The notes beneath the pieces are model-generated. The model saw only the letters and a list, made by a program, of their open reading frames with translations, made no database searches and was not told the origin of the DNA. Positions 47,271 to 55,648 of a DNA stretch of 64,000 nucleotides are shown here, one piece after another. Numbering within the stretch: position 1 is the first letter of the stretch; every line of letters starts with the position of its first letter. Source of the DNA: Cellulomonas xiejunii (lineage in GTDB: Bacteria; Actinomycetota; Actinomycetes; Actinomycetales; Cellulomonadaceae); contig NZ_CP101987.1 of the NCBI RefSeq assembly GCF_024508315.1, forward strand, positions 2,046,001 to 2,110,000, in the 5' to 3' direction. The translations under genes and the position numbers were made by a program.

Positions 47271-48238
47271 CGGAACTCCTCTCCGTCGTGTCGCCCTGAC
47301 CCTGCCACACCCGACGACGTCGCCCCAAGGGCTTGCGGACCTGGCGCCGTGGCTGCGGTGGACGCAGCGTCGGAGCCCGTGGCCGTCTCGGTGTCACCGA
47401 GCACCTGTGCCGAGCGCAGCGTGAGCTGACCGCGGCCCGCCAGGAGCAGCTCACGCTCGGCCGTCACGCGGACCTCGATGCCGTACTGCCCGAGCGACGC
47501 GAGGTGCTGCCCGGCCGACAGCCGCGCGAGCCGCGTCTGCATCGCCGCCGCGTCACCGATCGCCTCGACCGTGTACGGGCTGCTCAGCGCAGTGCTGTCG
47601 ACCAGGACCGCGTCACCGGCGCTCCGGATGGCCGTCGTCGAGGTGAGGCGCTCGCCGTTGACCGTCACGGCCTCCGCGCCGGCGGCCCACAGGCCGTTGA
47701 CCAGCACCTGCAGGTCGTTGTCCTGCACGAGCTCGCTGCCGTCGTCCGGAGTCGTGCCGTCCGACGGGTCACCGTCGGTCAGCACCAGACGAAGGCCCGG
47801 ACCGGTCACCGGGACCACGCCGGACTCCACCGCGTCACGCTGCAGCTGGGCGAACAGCTCGGGGTCGTCCGTGGAGGCGGCGTCCCCCTGCAGCTGGGCG
47901 ATCTGCGCGGACATGGCGGCGTTCGCGTGCCGCAGCTCGTCGGCCCGCGCCGTCCCCTCCCGGATCTCCGCCTCGAGCAGCGCCCGCGCCTCCAGCGCCG
48001 CAGGCGCCGGTCGGCGCAGGGCGACGGCGGACGTCGTCGCGAACGTTCCGAGCAGGACGGCCAGCACCAGCAGCGCCACGCCTCCCCGCACCGTCCGTGG
48101 AGGCGTGCTGCCCTCCGCACGGCGCGCGGCGACCTCCTGGTAGCCCGGGTCCAGCGGCTGGCGGTAGACCTCGTTGATGAGCGTCATCGACTCGTCCGCC
48201 GCGCGCGGCGGCGCGGGAACCGCGTGCCGCGGGTTCAC
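47267..48238 (-). CDS. DUF881 protein (Rv1823-like)
   Basis: A 323-residue protein: a basic cytoplasmic N-terminus (about 1-50), one membrane helix (about 53-75, GGVALLVLAVLLGTFATTSA), a coiled-coil stretch and a DUF881 domain (TGPGLRLVLTDGDP, NDLQVLVNGLWAAGAEAVTVN). The protein would face outside. The GTG overlaps the phosphatidyltransferase stop (GTGA); the four genes from the phosphatidyltransferase to the acidic DUF881 gene are coupled. Confidence 0.9.
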   Translation of the reverse strand: MNPRHAVPAPPRAADESMTLINEVYRQPLDPGYQEVAARRAEGSTPPRTVRGGVALLVLAVLLGTFATTSAVALRRPAPAALEARALLEAEIREGTARADELRHANAAMSAQIAQLQGDAASTDDPELFAQLQRDAVESGVVPVTGPGLRLVLTDGDPSDGTTPDDGSELVQDNDLQVLVNGLWAAGAEAVTVNGERLTSTTAIRSAGDAVLVDSTALSSPYTVEAIGDAAAMQTRLARLSAGQHLASLGQYGIEVRVTAERELLLAGRGQLTLRSAQVLGDTETATGSDAASTAATAPGPQALGATSSGVAGSGRHDGEEFR

Positions 48239-48837
48239 GTCGACCCGGCCGTGCGGGCCGCCCGGGTGTCACGACGCATGACCGACGCGGCCTGCGTGAG
48301 GTACAGCACGCCCGCGAACCAGTAGAGGGCCACACCCCACAGGGCGCACGCCCACCCCAGGACGCCTGCCACGACGCCCACCGGCGCCGGCCACTCCGAG
48401 AGCAGCAGGAGCGGGAACGCGTACATGATGGCGAAGGTGCCGGCCTTGCCCGCCAGGTGCACGCGCAGCGGCGGGTAGCCGGACCGGGCGAGCGCGAACA
48501 GCATCGCGGCGAGCACGACGTCCCGCACGACCAGCACTGCCACGAGCCACAGGGGGACGACGCCGCGCCACGCGAGGCCGACGAGCGTGACGAGGATGAA
48601 CAGCCGGTCCGCCGCGGGGTCGAGCATCTGGCCCAAGCGCGTGACCTGGTGCATCCGCCGCGCCAGGACGCCGTCGAGCCAGTCGCTGGCACCGGAGAGC
48701 AGGAGCACCGCGAGAGCCCATGCGTCGTGCCCCTGAGCGACCAACCACGCGAACACGGGCACCATGAGCAGCCGCGCGAGGCTGATGGCGTTGGGCACGG
48801 TGAGCACGCGCGAGCTTGCCTCCACGTCCTGGCCCAC
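48235..48837 (-). CDS. CDP-alcohol phosphatidyltransferase
   Basis: A 200-residue membrane enzyme with six hydrophobic segments and the family signature DWLDGVLARRMHQVTRLGQM followed by LDPAADR (D-G-x2-A-R-x8-G-x3-D-x3-D). It is PgsA-like; by synteny it corresponds to mycobacterial pgsA2 (Rv1822). The product may be phosphatidylglycerophosphate, but this cannot be decided from sequence. The start codon is uncertain: GTG 48837 lies very close to its GGGGAGGG. Confidence 0.88.
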   Translation of the reverse strand: MGQDVEASSRVLTVPNAISLARLLMVPVFAWLVAQGHDAWALAVLLLSGASDWLDGVLARRMHQVTRLGQMLDPAADRLFILVTLVGLAWRGVVPLWLVAVLVVRDVVLAAMLFALARSGYPPLRVHLAGKAGTFAIMYAFPLLLLSEWPAPVGVVAGVLGWACALWGVALYWFAGVLYLTQAASVMRRDTRAARTAGST

Positions 48838-48976
48838 ACCCTCCCCCGTCGTCGTCCTGGTCGCGATCCTATGTCGCGCGTCGCCGCGACCCCCGCCGCG
48901 ACGCGGCCCGCAACCCGTGCGTCACCCGGACGTGCATCCCGGGACGCCGGGCGCCGCGCGGTGGCAACCTCGTGCC

Positions 48977-49384
48977 ATGGACGAGGCCGATGTGATCGAA
49001 GCGCTGCTGCGCGCCCCTGCGACGTGGGCCGTCGTCGGCCTGTCCGGCAACCGCGCCCGGGCGGCGTACGGGGTGTCGGCCTACCTCCAGCAGCTCGGGC
49101 ACACGATCGTGCCGGTCCACCCGAGCGCGGAGACCGTCCACGGTGCCACCGGCTACGCCCGGCTGTCCGACCTGCCCGAGTCGCCCGACGCGGTGGACGT
49201 GTTCGTCAACAGCTCGCGCGCGGCCGCGGTCGTCGACGAGGCCGTGGCCGTGGGGGCCCGTGCCGTCTGGCTGCAGCTCGGTGTCCACGCCGACGAGGCG
49301 GTGGCCAGGGCCCGCCAGGCGGGGCTCGTCGTCGTGCAGGACACGTGCCCGGTGATCGAGGGACGGGCGCGCGGGCTCGGATGA
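48977..49384 (+). CDS. CoA-binding domain protein
   Basis: A 135-residue Rossmann-fold protein of the CoA-binding (YccU-like) family, with WAVVGLSGNRARAAYGVSAY at the start, PVHPSAETVHG and DVFVNSSRAA, and CPVIEG at the end. A CAACCT hexamer ends 6 nt before ATG 48977, a weak leaderless-type promoter. Role unknown. Confidence 0.9.
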   Translation: MDEADVIEALLRAPATWAVVGLSGNRARAAYGVSAYLQQLGHTIVPVHPSAETVHGATGYARLSDLPESPDAVDVFVNSSRAAAVVDEAVAVGARAVWLQLGVHADEAVARARQAGLVVVQDTCPVIEGRARGLG

Positions 49385-49662
49385 CGGGCCGCGCGCGGCA
49401 GCCGCGGATCGCCGTGTGCCAGAGGTCACGCCTGGCCCACTGCCCGGCCGAGCGCCTCAGCGGGTAGTGTGTCCGCGACATCTGGAGTCGTGTCGCATCC
49501 CCTCTCGTAGGGCGGTCAGCCGGTTCGTCCGGCAACCACCTGCCTTCTCGTGCACATTGCGTGCGCCGTCATCGACGGCGTGTGGTCTGGTTCGGGGTGA
49601 GCGACGTCCTGGTCGTCGTACCGACGTCCCGGCTCTCCCCCGCTGCCACCGAACGGTGATCC
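49385..49662 (+). promoter_or_regulatory. long leader region of the DEAD-box helicase
   Basis: A TAGTGT -10 candidate at 49464-49469 would give a 5' leader of about 190 nt before the helicase ATG. Long structured leaders are typical of cold- and growth-regulated DEAD-box genes. No riboswitch class is recognisable and no convincing hairpin-terminator was found. Confidence 0.45.
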
Positions 49663-51423
49663 ATGAGCACCCCCCTGTCTGCTGCCCTGCCCACGACCCC
49701 TGAGGCCCCCGCGACGACGTTCGCCGACCTGGGCCTGAGCTCCCAGATCCTCTCCGCCGTGGAGCGCCTCGGCTTCGCCGCGCCCACCCCCGTGCAGGCG
49801 CAGACGATCCCCGCGCTGCTCGCGGGCCGCGACGTCGTCGGCGTCGCGCAGACCGGCACCGGCAAGACCGCGGCCTTCGGTCTTCCCCTGCTGCAGTCGA
49901 TCGACCCCACCATCGCGGCCGTGCAGGTCGTCGTGCTGACCCCGACGCGCGAGCTCGCCATGCAGGTCGCCGACGCGATCACCACCTTCGCGGCCGACAT
50001 GCCGGGCCTGCAGGTCGTCCCCGTCTACGGCGGCTCGCCCTACCTCCCCCAGCAGCGGGCGCTCGCACGCGGCGCACAGGTCGTCGTCGGGACGCCCGGA
50101 CGCGTCATCGACCACATCGAACGGCGCACCCTGCGTCTGCAGGACGTCCGCTTCCTCGTGCTCGACGAGGCCGACGAGATGCTGCGGATGGGATTCGCCG
50201 AGGACGTCGACAAGGTCCTGTCCGGCACGCCCGAGGGCCGTCAGGTCGCGCTGTTCTCCGCGACGATGCCCAGCCAGATCCGGCGGGTCGCGGACAAGCA
50301 CCTCGTCAACCCGGTCTCCGTCTCCGTCACGCGCCAGTCCTCGACGGTCGAGTCCGTGCGCCAGACCTTCGCCGTCGTGCCCTACCGGCACAAGGCCGGC
50401 GCGCTCGCCCGGGTGCTCGCCGTCAGCGAGGCCGACGCGGCCATCGTGTTCGTCCGGACCCGCGAGGCCGCCGAGGAGATCGGCAACGCACTCGTGCAGC
50501 GGGGCATCTCGGCCGCGCACATCAGCGGCGACGTCGCGCAGTCGGACCGCGAGCGGATCGTCGAGCGGCTCCGCTCGGGTGCGCTCGACGTCCTCGTCGC
50601 GACCGACGTGGCCGCCCGCGGCCTCGACGTGGAGCGCCTCGGCCTCGTCGTGAACCTCGACCTGCCGCGCGAGCCCGAGGCCTACGTGCACCGCATCGGG
50701 CGCACCGGCCGCGCAGGCCGCTCGGGTGAGGCCCTCACGTTCGTCACGCCCAGCGAGCGCCCCCGGCTGCGGCAGATCGAGCGCATGACGCGCACCCCCC
50801 TCATCGAGATCGCCATCCCGACCCCGGCACAGGTCAGCGCCCACCGCGCGACCGCACTGCTCACGCGCACCGACGAGCGCATGGCCGCCGGCCGGCTCGA
50901 CGTCGTGCGGGACGCCGTGCGCGAGCACCTCGCCGCCCACCCCGAGCTCGACCCGATCGACCTCCTCACCGCCGTCACCGCGCTCGCGGTCGGCGACGAC
51001 GGCCCCGGCGCGGCCTCCGAGGTCGAGGACCTCGACGACGCTGTGCGCCGCGCGCGGGAGACCCGCGCGGAGGACAGCCGCGGCGGTCCGGTTGCCGGCA
51101 ACCGCCGTCGGCCCGGCACGACGGGCCCCAGCGGACGCCCGCGCTACCGCGTCTCCGTGGGCGAGCGTGACGGCCTGCAGCCGGGTGCCCTCGTGGGTGC
51201 GCTGACCGGTGAGGGCGGCCTCACCGGCAAGGACGTCGGCAAGATCGACATCTTCGGCAGCTTCGCGCTCGTCGACATCCCCGACGGCCTGACCGCCGAG
51301 GTCGTCGACCGCCTCGGGCGCACGCGCGTCGCCGGGCGGCCCCTGCGCATCCGGCTCGACACGGGCCCGCAGGCATCGCGTGGCCCGTCGCGCGGTGAGC
51401 GCGTGCACCGCGCCCACGTCTGA
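49663..51423 (+). CDS. deaD: DEAD-box RNA helicase with DbpA-type RNA-binding domain
   Basis: ATP-dependent RNA helicase, 586 residues. Motif Q (LGFAAPTPVQAQTIP), Walker A AQTGTGKTAAFG, LVLDEADEMLRMG, SATMPSQ, ATDVAARGLDVE and HRIGRTGRAGR are all present. The C-terminal 80 residues form a DbpA/CsdA RNA-binding domain (YRVSVGERDGLQPGALVGAL). It probably acts in ribosome assembly or cold adaptation. An unusually strong terminator follows. Confidence 0.95.
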   Translation: MSTPLSAALPTTPEAPATTFADLGLSSQILSAVERLGFAAPTPVQAQTIPALLAGRDVVGVAQTGTGKTAAFGLPLLQSIDPTIAAVQVVVLTPTRELAMQVADAITTFAADMPGLQVVPVYGGSPYLPQQRALARGAQVVVGTPGRVIDHIERRTLRLQDVRFLVLDEADEMLRMGFAEDVDKVLSGTPEGRQVALFSATMPSQIRRVADKHLVNPVSVSVTRQSSTVESVRQTFAVVPYRHKAGALARVLAVSEADAAIVFVRTREAAEEIGNALVQRGISAAHISGDVAQSDRERIVERLRSGALDVLVATDVAARGLDVERLGLVVNLDLPREPEAYVHRIGRTGRAGRSGEALTFVTPSERPRLRQIERMTRTPLIEIAIPTPAQVSAHRATALLTRTDERMAAGRLDVVRDAVREHLAAHPELDPIDLLTAVTALAVGDDGPGAASEVEDLDDAVRRARETRAEDSRGGPVAGNRRRPGTTGPSGRPRYRVSVGERDGLQPGALVGALTGEGGLTGKDVGKIDIFGSFALVDIPDGLTAEVVDRLGRTRVAGRPLRIRLDTGPQASRGPSRGERVHRAHV

Positions 51424-51439
51424 CGGTCCCGGCCTCCGC

Positions 51440-51485
51440 ACGACGAGAGGGGCACCACCCACGCGGGTGGTGCCCCTCTCGTCGT
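51440..51485. terminator. very strong bidirectional terminator
   Basis: A perfect 21-bp stem (51440-51460 with 51465-51485) and an ACGC tetraloop between the convergent helicase gene and the sensor gene. Confidence 0.9.
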
Positions 51486-51529
51486 CCCCGGTGCCTCGGG
51501 GCGCACCGTGCTCGGCGCACCGACCGTGC

Positions 51530-54199
51530 TCAGCGCACCGCCGTGTTCCGGGGGTCGCTGCGCGTCTGTCCGCGCAGGAGGACGATGTCGGCCTCCCGCA
51601 GCACCTCGCTGACGTCCCGCATGCCGCGGATGGACCCGAGCACACCGATCGAGATGCGCGGCCCGATCTCGCGACGCAGACGCTCCAGCAGCTCCGTCAA
51701 CCGGTCGGGCATCCCGCCGGGGCCGACGTCGTCGACGAGGATCGCGAAGTCGTCCTCACCGGTGCGTGCCGTCGTGTCACCCTCACGCAACGGCCGGCGC
51801 AGCTGCCGCACGACCTCACGGTGCACGTCGGGCGCGTGGTCGTCGTCCCGCGAGAGCGCGGCACCGTCCACGACCCGCACCAGCGCGATCGCGCAGTCGT
51901 ACCCCGACGAGCGCCGGCACCGCAGCAGTGCGGCGCCCAGCCGGTCGAGGAAGAGCAACCGGTTGACCAGGCCCGTCTCGGGATCGTGCAGCGCATCGCG
52001 TTGCAGCGCGATCTCCGCCTCCTTGCGCTCCGTCACGTCCACCAGCGTGCCCACGAGCCGCGCGGGACACCCCGCGTCGTCGAGGACCGTCACGGCTCGG
52101 CACATCATCCAGCGGTAGTCGCCGGACTGCGTGCGCACGCGGTGCTCGAGCTCGAGCGGCGTACCGCACCCGGCGAGCTGCGCCGCGATCGCGGCCGACA
52201 GCTCGTCCCGGTCGGCCGGGTGGACCCGCTCGAGCCACTCCGACGGCTGGTCACCGATGACGTCCTCGGCGTAGCCGAGCGTCTGCTTCCAGCGCGGCGA
52301 GTAGTACACCGCACCGGCCGACACGTCCCAGTCCCACGTGCCGTCGTGCGCGGCCATCGACGCCAGCGCGTAACGCTCCTCGCTCTCACGGACCGTGTCC
52401 GCCAGCGCACGCTCGCGCGCCGCCGCCTGCTCGAGCGCCTTGCGCTGCTCGCGCAGCGAGCCCAGCAGACGCTCCTGGTCCAACGCGACCGCGAGGAGCG
52501 CAGCCCAGTGGTTGAAACGGTCGCGCGGCTGGGTGGCGCGCGTCTCGACGGTCCCGTCGATCGCCAGCAGCCCCCAGTCGCTGCCACCGAACGTCACGGG
52601 GACGACGAACGTGAGCTCGTTGGATCCCACCGTGCCCGCCCGCGTGAGGGCGGCCGGCGGGAACTGGCTGGCCGTCGTCCGCAGACCCACGAGCCGTGAC
52701 AGCGTCCCGCTCGTGTCGTGGACGCCGACGATCTCCATCTCGCGGTCGCCGGGCCCGCGGTCGTTGCCCACCCACAGACCCAGGCACGCGTGCCCGCGCA
52801 CTCCCCGCGGGAGCCAGCCGAGAGCCCGGGGGCTCGCCCCGTCGCCCCGCAGCAGGTCCATGTCGACCTCGTACTGGTCGACGATCGTGCGCTCCAGCTG
52901 CCCGCTGCGCGCGAGCATCGCCCGCGTGCAGCCCTTGGTCACGGCCAGCAGGACGTCCGTCACGGCCCGCCGGACAGCGGTCGCGTTCGCGGCACGTCCC
53001 TCGACCAACGACTCGACCCGTCGGCTCTCGACCATCCGCAGCACGGCGACCATCTGCTCCAGCGCCTCGGGGTGGGGCTGCAGCGCCGCCGTCAGGTCCG
53101 AGAGCCGTCCGAGTGCGGCGGGAGCAGGTGAGATGCCCCGCTCCGCGGCGACGTCCATGGGCTCCTCGACCGCACGCCACCAGGCCTCGCGTGCGTCCGG
53201 TCCGGCGCGCCGCGACACCGCGGAACCCGCAGGGCCGGCGAAGGCCGACTCCGCCAGCCGTCGCAGCAGCTCGACACCCGAGACGTCACCGCTGGCGAGG
53301 TCGCCCCCGGGTGACGTGATCTCCGTGCAGCCGCAGGACTCACGCACGACGAGCGACGACGGCACGCGGTGCTCCCCCGGCGTGACGTCGTCACCCCGCA
53401 TACGGGCCAGCAGCAGCCCGACGGCGTGCTCACCGACACGCCCGAAGTGCGCGTCGACGGTCGACAGGCGAGGGCTGACACGCGCACCGGAGTCCGCGTG
53501 GTCGAACGCCACGACAGCCTGGTCGCGCGGGAGAACCAGTCCGTGCGACCGCAGCGCGCGCTGGAATCCCACGGCGTTGCGGTCGGTGGCCGCGATCACC
53601 GCGGTCGTCGGTGTGCCCGCCTGGAGCATGCGACCCGCGGCGTCGGCGCCGCCCTGCTCCTGGTTGTCCGACGCCTCGTACCACCAGGAGTCGTCGGACT
53701 CGATCCCGTGCTCCGCCAGCGTGGTGCGGTACGCCGCGAAGCGCTCGCGCATGTCGCGCTGCCCGAGGTTCCCCAGGAAGCCGATGGCGGTGTGACCGTG
53801 CCAGATGAGGTGCTCCACGGCGGCGCGGACGCCGCCGACGTTGTCCGGGACGACCACGGGGTCGTCCGGGTGCGCGGGATCCTCGCTGATGAGCACGACC
53901 GGCACGCCCCACTCGCGGACCGCGGCGAGGCGCTCGGGGCTCAGGGCCTTCCCGATGACGACGAGACCGTCCACCGCGCCCAGCGCCACCGGTGTGTCGA
54001 GGACCGACTCCTCGGGATAGCGCTCGCGGTCGAGGCCCGCCGGGTACGTCTGGACGGCCACGACCCGGTGGCCCACGCCGCGTGCGGCACGTGCCACACC
54101 AGCGATCACTGCACCGAAGTAGAAGCCCCCGACCACCGGGGACAGGACGCCGATCGTCCGACGCACCGTGGCGGGTACCCCGCGTCGGACTGCCATCAT
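51530..54199 (-). CDS. LacI-type sugar-sensor / PAS / degenerate GGDEF protein
   Basis: An 889-residue signalling protein with no DNA-binding HTH. A periplasmic-binding-protein-like LacI sensor domain (about 10-300, IGVLSPVVGGFYFGAVIAGV to VRESCGCTE) is followed by a helical/GAF-like middle (about 320-620), a PAS domain (about 635-765, with the PAC strip VGTLVDVTERKEAEIAL) and a C-terminal GGDEF domain. The GGDEF signature is GEDDF near residue 814 in place of GG(D/E)EF, so cyclase activity is doubtful; HDPETGLVNR is intact. No signal peptide, so sensing is cytoplasmic. ATG 54199 has GAGG 8 nt upstream; GTG 54250 is an alternative that fits the -10. Divergent from a LacI repressor. Confidence 0.88.
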   Translation of the reverse strand: MMAVRRGVPATVRRTIGVLSPVVGGFYFGAVIAGVARAARGVGHRVVAVQTYPAGLDRERYPEESVLDTPVALGAVDGLVVIGKALSPERLAAVREWGVPVVLISEDPAHPDDPVVVPDNVGGVRAAVEHLIWHGHTAIGFLGNLGQRDMRERFAAYRTTLAEHGIESDDSWWYEASDNQEQGGADAAGRMLQAGTPTTAVIAATDRNAVGFQRALRSHGLVLPRDQAVVAFDHADSGARVSPRLSTVDAHFGRVGEHAVGLLLARMRGDDVTPGEHRVPSSLVVRESCGCTEITSPGGDLASGDVSGVELLRRLAESAFAGPAGSAVSRRAGPDAREAWWRAVEEPMDVAAERGISPAPAALGRLSDLTAALQPHPEALEQMVAVLRMVESRRVESLVEGRAANATAVRRAVTDVLLAVTKGCTRAMLARSGQLERTIVDQYEVDMDLLRGDGASPRALGWLPRGVRGHACLGLWVGNDRGPGDREMEIVGVHDTSGTLSRLVGLRTTASQFPPAALTRAGTVGSNELTFVVPVTFGGSDWGLLAIDGTVETRATQPRDRFNHWAALLAVALDQERLLGSLREQRKALEQAAARERALADTVRESEERYALASMAAHDGTWDWDVSAGAVYYSPRWKQTLGYAEDVIGDQPSEWLERVHPADRDELSAAIAAQLAGCGTPLELEHRVRTQSGDYRWMMCRAVTVLDDAGCPARLVGTLVDVTERKEAEIALQRDALHDPETGLVNRLLFLDRLGAALLRCRRSSGYDCAIALVRVVDGAALSRDDDHAPDVHREVVRQLRRPLREGDTTARTGEDDFAILVDDVGPGGMPDRLTELLERLRREIGPRISIGVLGSIRGMRDVSEVLREADIVLLRGQTRSDPRNTAVR

Positions 54200-54259
54200 T
54201 TTCCACACCTCGCCCACGCCGTCGGAGTCGAGCTGATGCATTTCACCCACATCGGGCGC

Positions 54260-54266
54260 AACACTA
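54260..54266. promoter_or_regulatory. overlapping divergent -10 elements
   Basis: On the minus strand TAGTGT (54266-54261) lies 10 nt before GTG 54250. On the plus strand AACACT (54260-54265) lies 8 nt before GTG 54274. The two hexamers occupy almost the same bases, so polymerase could start in only one direction at a time. Confidence 0.4.
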
Positions 54267-54267
54267 G

Positions 54268-55368
54268 GTGATCGTGGTCACTCCTGCACATGACACAGGC
54301 AAAGATGCTGCCTCTCCGACGACCGGAGCCCAGCCCGTCCTCGGCGGCCCTGGCGCCCGCCGACCGACGATCACCGACGTCGCCAAGGCCGCGGGGGTGT
54401 CCATCGCCGTCGTGTCCTACGCGCTCAACGGGCGTCCTGGCGTCTCGGCCGCGACCCGAGAACGGGTGCTGCGCGTCGCCGACGAGTTCGGCTGGCGACC
54501 GAGCGCCGCGGCGCGCTCGATGCGCAGCGGGCCGCGCGCCGTGGGCCTGGTGGTGGACCGGGGGCTCACCGGAGCGGTCGGGTACGGCGCCCACGTCCTG
54601 GAGTTCGTCGTCGCGCTGCAGGACGTCCTGGCGACCCGCGGTCTCGCACTGGTGCTGCAGGTGGTCGACGACCTCCCGGCGGCCGTGACGCTCTACGGCG
54701 AGTGGTGGGCCGAGCGGCGCTTCGACGTGATGGTCGTCACAGACGTCCGAACCGAGGACCCGCGCCTCGACGCACTTCGGCGGCTGCGCATCCCGGCCGT
54801 GGTCGTCGGCGCCGGCGACGTGCCGGGCGAGGTCGCGAACGTCCGGGTCGACGACGAGCAGGCGGCCGAGCGGGTCGGGCGCTATCTCATCGAGCTGGGC
54901 CACCGGCACGTCGGTTCGGTGACGGGGCCCGCCTCGCTCCAGCGGACACGCTCGCGCATCGCCGGCATGGAGCGTGCGCTCGACACGGGGGGTGCGACGC
55001 TCGTCCACGAGCCGACGGGCGGCTCACCGGAGGAGGCCGCCGCCGCCTGCCGGCGGCTGCTGACCGGCGACCGTCCGCCGTCGGCTGTCGTTTTCGACAC
55101 GGACCACATGGCGGTCGCGGCACTCGACGTCGCCCGCCGCACGGGTCTGGCCGTGCCCTGGGACGTGTCCGTGGTGGCGCTGTCGGACTCCCCCCTGTGC
55201 CGGCTCGCGACGCCCTCGATCACGGCGCTGCCGTCCGTGCAGGCCGACCTCGGGACCGCGGTGGGCGAGGCCGTCCTCACGATTCTCGACTCCCAGCCGA
55301 CCCCCGTGCGCCAGATCGAGGTGGGCGGCCTCGCGGTCCGCGGCAGCACCGGGCCGCGGTCGCGCTGA
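54268..55368 (+). CDS. LacI-family transcriptional regulator
   Basis: A 366-residue repressor with an N-terminal LacI HTH (TITDVAKAAGVSIAVVSYAL, then NGRPGVSAATRERVL) after an extra Pro/Ala-rich stretch of about 33 residues, and a type-1 periplasmic-binding-like effector domain (VVFDTDHMAVAALDVARRTG). Its location before two cellulases suggests a CelR/CebR-like regulator of cellulose use, but ligand and operator are unproven. Start GTG 54268 or GTG 54274; the latter fits the candidate -10 better. Confidence 0.9.
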   Translation: MIVVTPAHDTGKDAASPTTGAQPVLGGPGARRPTITDVAKAAGVSIAVVSYALNGRPGVSAATRERVLRVADEFGWRPSAAARSMRSGPRAVGLVVDRGLTGAVGYGAHVLEFVVALQDVLATRGLALVLQVVDDLPAAVTLYGEWWAERRFDVMVVTDVRTEDPRLDALRRLRIPAVVVGAGDVPGEVANVRVDDEQAAERVGRYLIELGHRHVGSVTGPASLQRTRSRIAGMERALDTGGATLVHEPTGGSPEEAAAACRRLLTGDRPPSAVVFDTDHMAVAALDVARRTGLAVPWDVSVVALSDSPLCRLATPSITALPSVQADLGTAVGEAVLTILDSQPTPVRQIEVGGLAVRGSTGPRSR

Positions 55369-55378
55369 GGCCGCTCCT

Positions 55379-55396
55379 CGGGGGTCTCGGCCCCCG
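55379..55396 (+). terminator. hairpin after the LacI gene
   Basis: CGGGGG/CCCCCG stem (6 bp) with a 6-nt loop, 11 nt after the stop. Confidence 0.55.
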
Positions 55397-55648
55397 GTGC
55401 GGTCTGCTTTGCCGCAGGGCCGGACGACAGGACGATATGGCCCTGACCAGGGCCTTCGGCATCTGTGGCAGGCCCATGAGAAGGTCACGATTCGGTAACG
55501 CGCGGCTGCCTAAACGATTCGCCCCGCTCCGCTCGGAGACGGAGCGTGATGGATTCCGCAGCAGTCGTCGAGGACTGGAGTCCCCGGCGGCTCGTACCCG
55601 TCGCCGCCGAGGGCCGGGTACGACCGACCGACCCCCCGGAGGACACCC
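55397..55648 (+). promoter_or_regulatory. upstream region of the GH6 cellulase gene
   Basis: Contains a perfect inverted repeat GGCCCTGACCAGGGCC (55439-55454), a partial LacI-type half-site pattern TAAACGATT (55511-55519) and a second inverted repeat CGCTCC/GGAGCG (55525-55530 with 55541-55546). No good sigma-A promoter could be assigned. The known actinobacterial CelR palindrome (TGGGAGCGCTCCCA) is absent, so the operator is undefined. Confidence 0.4.

Noticed and set aside
49553..49603. A 16-codon ORF in the DEAD-box helicase leader
   Set aside because: No Shine-Dalgarno before its GTG and no coupling to the helicase start.
55409..55438. TTGCCG followed by an AT-rich hexamer as a promoter for the GH6 gene
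   Set aside because: At 17-18 bp spacing the hexamer reads ACGATA or CGATAT, a poor -10; not reported as a promoter.
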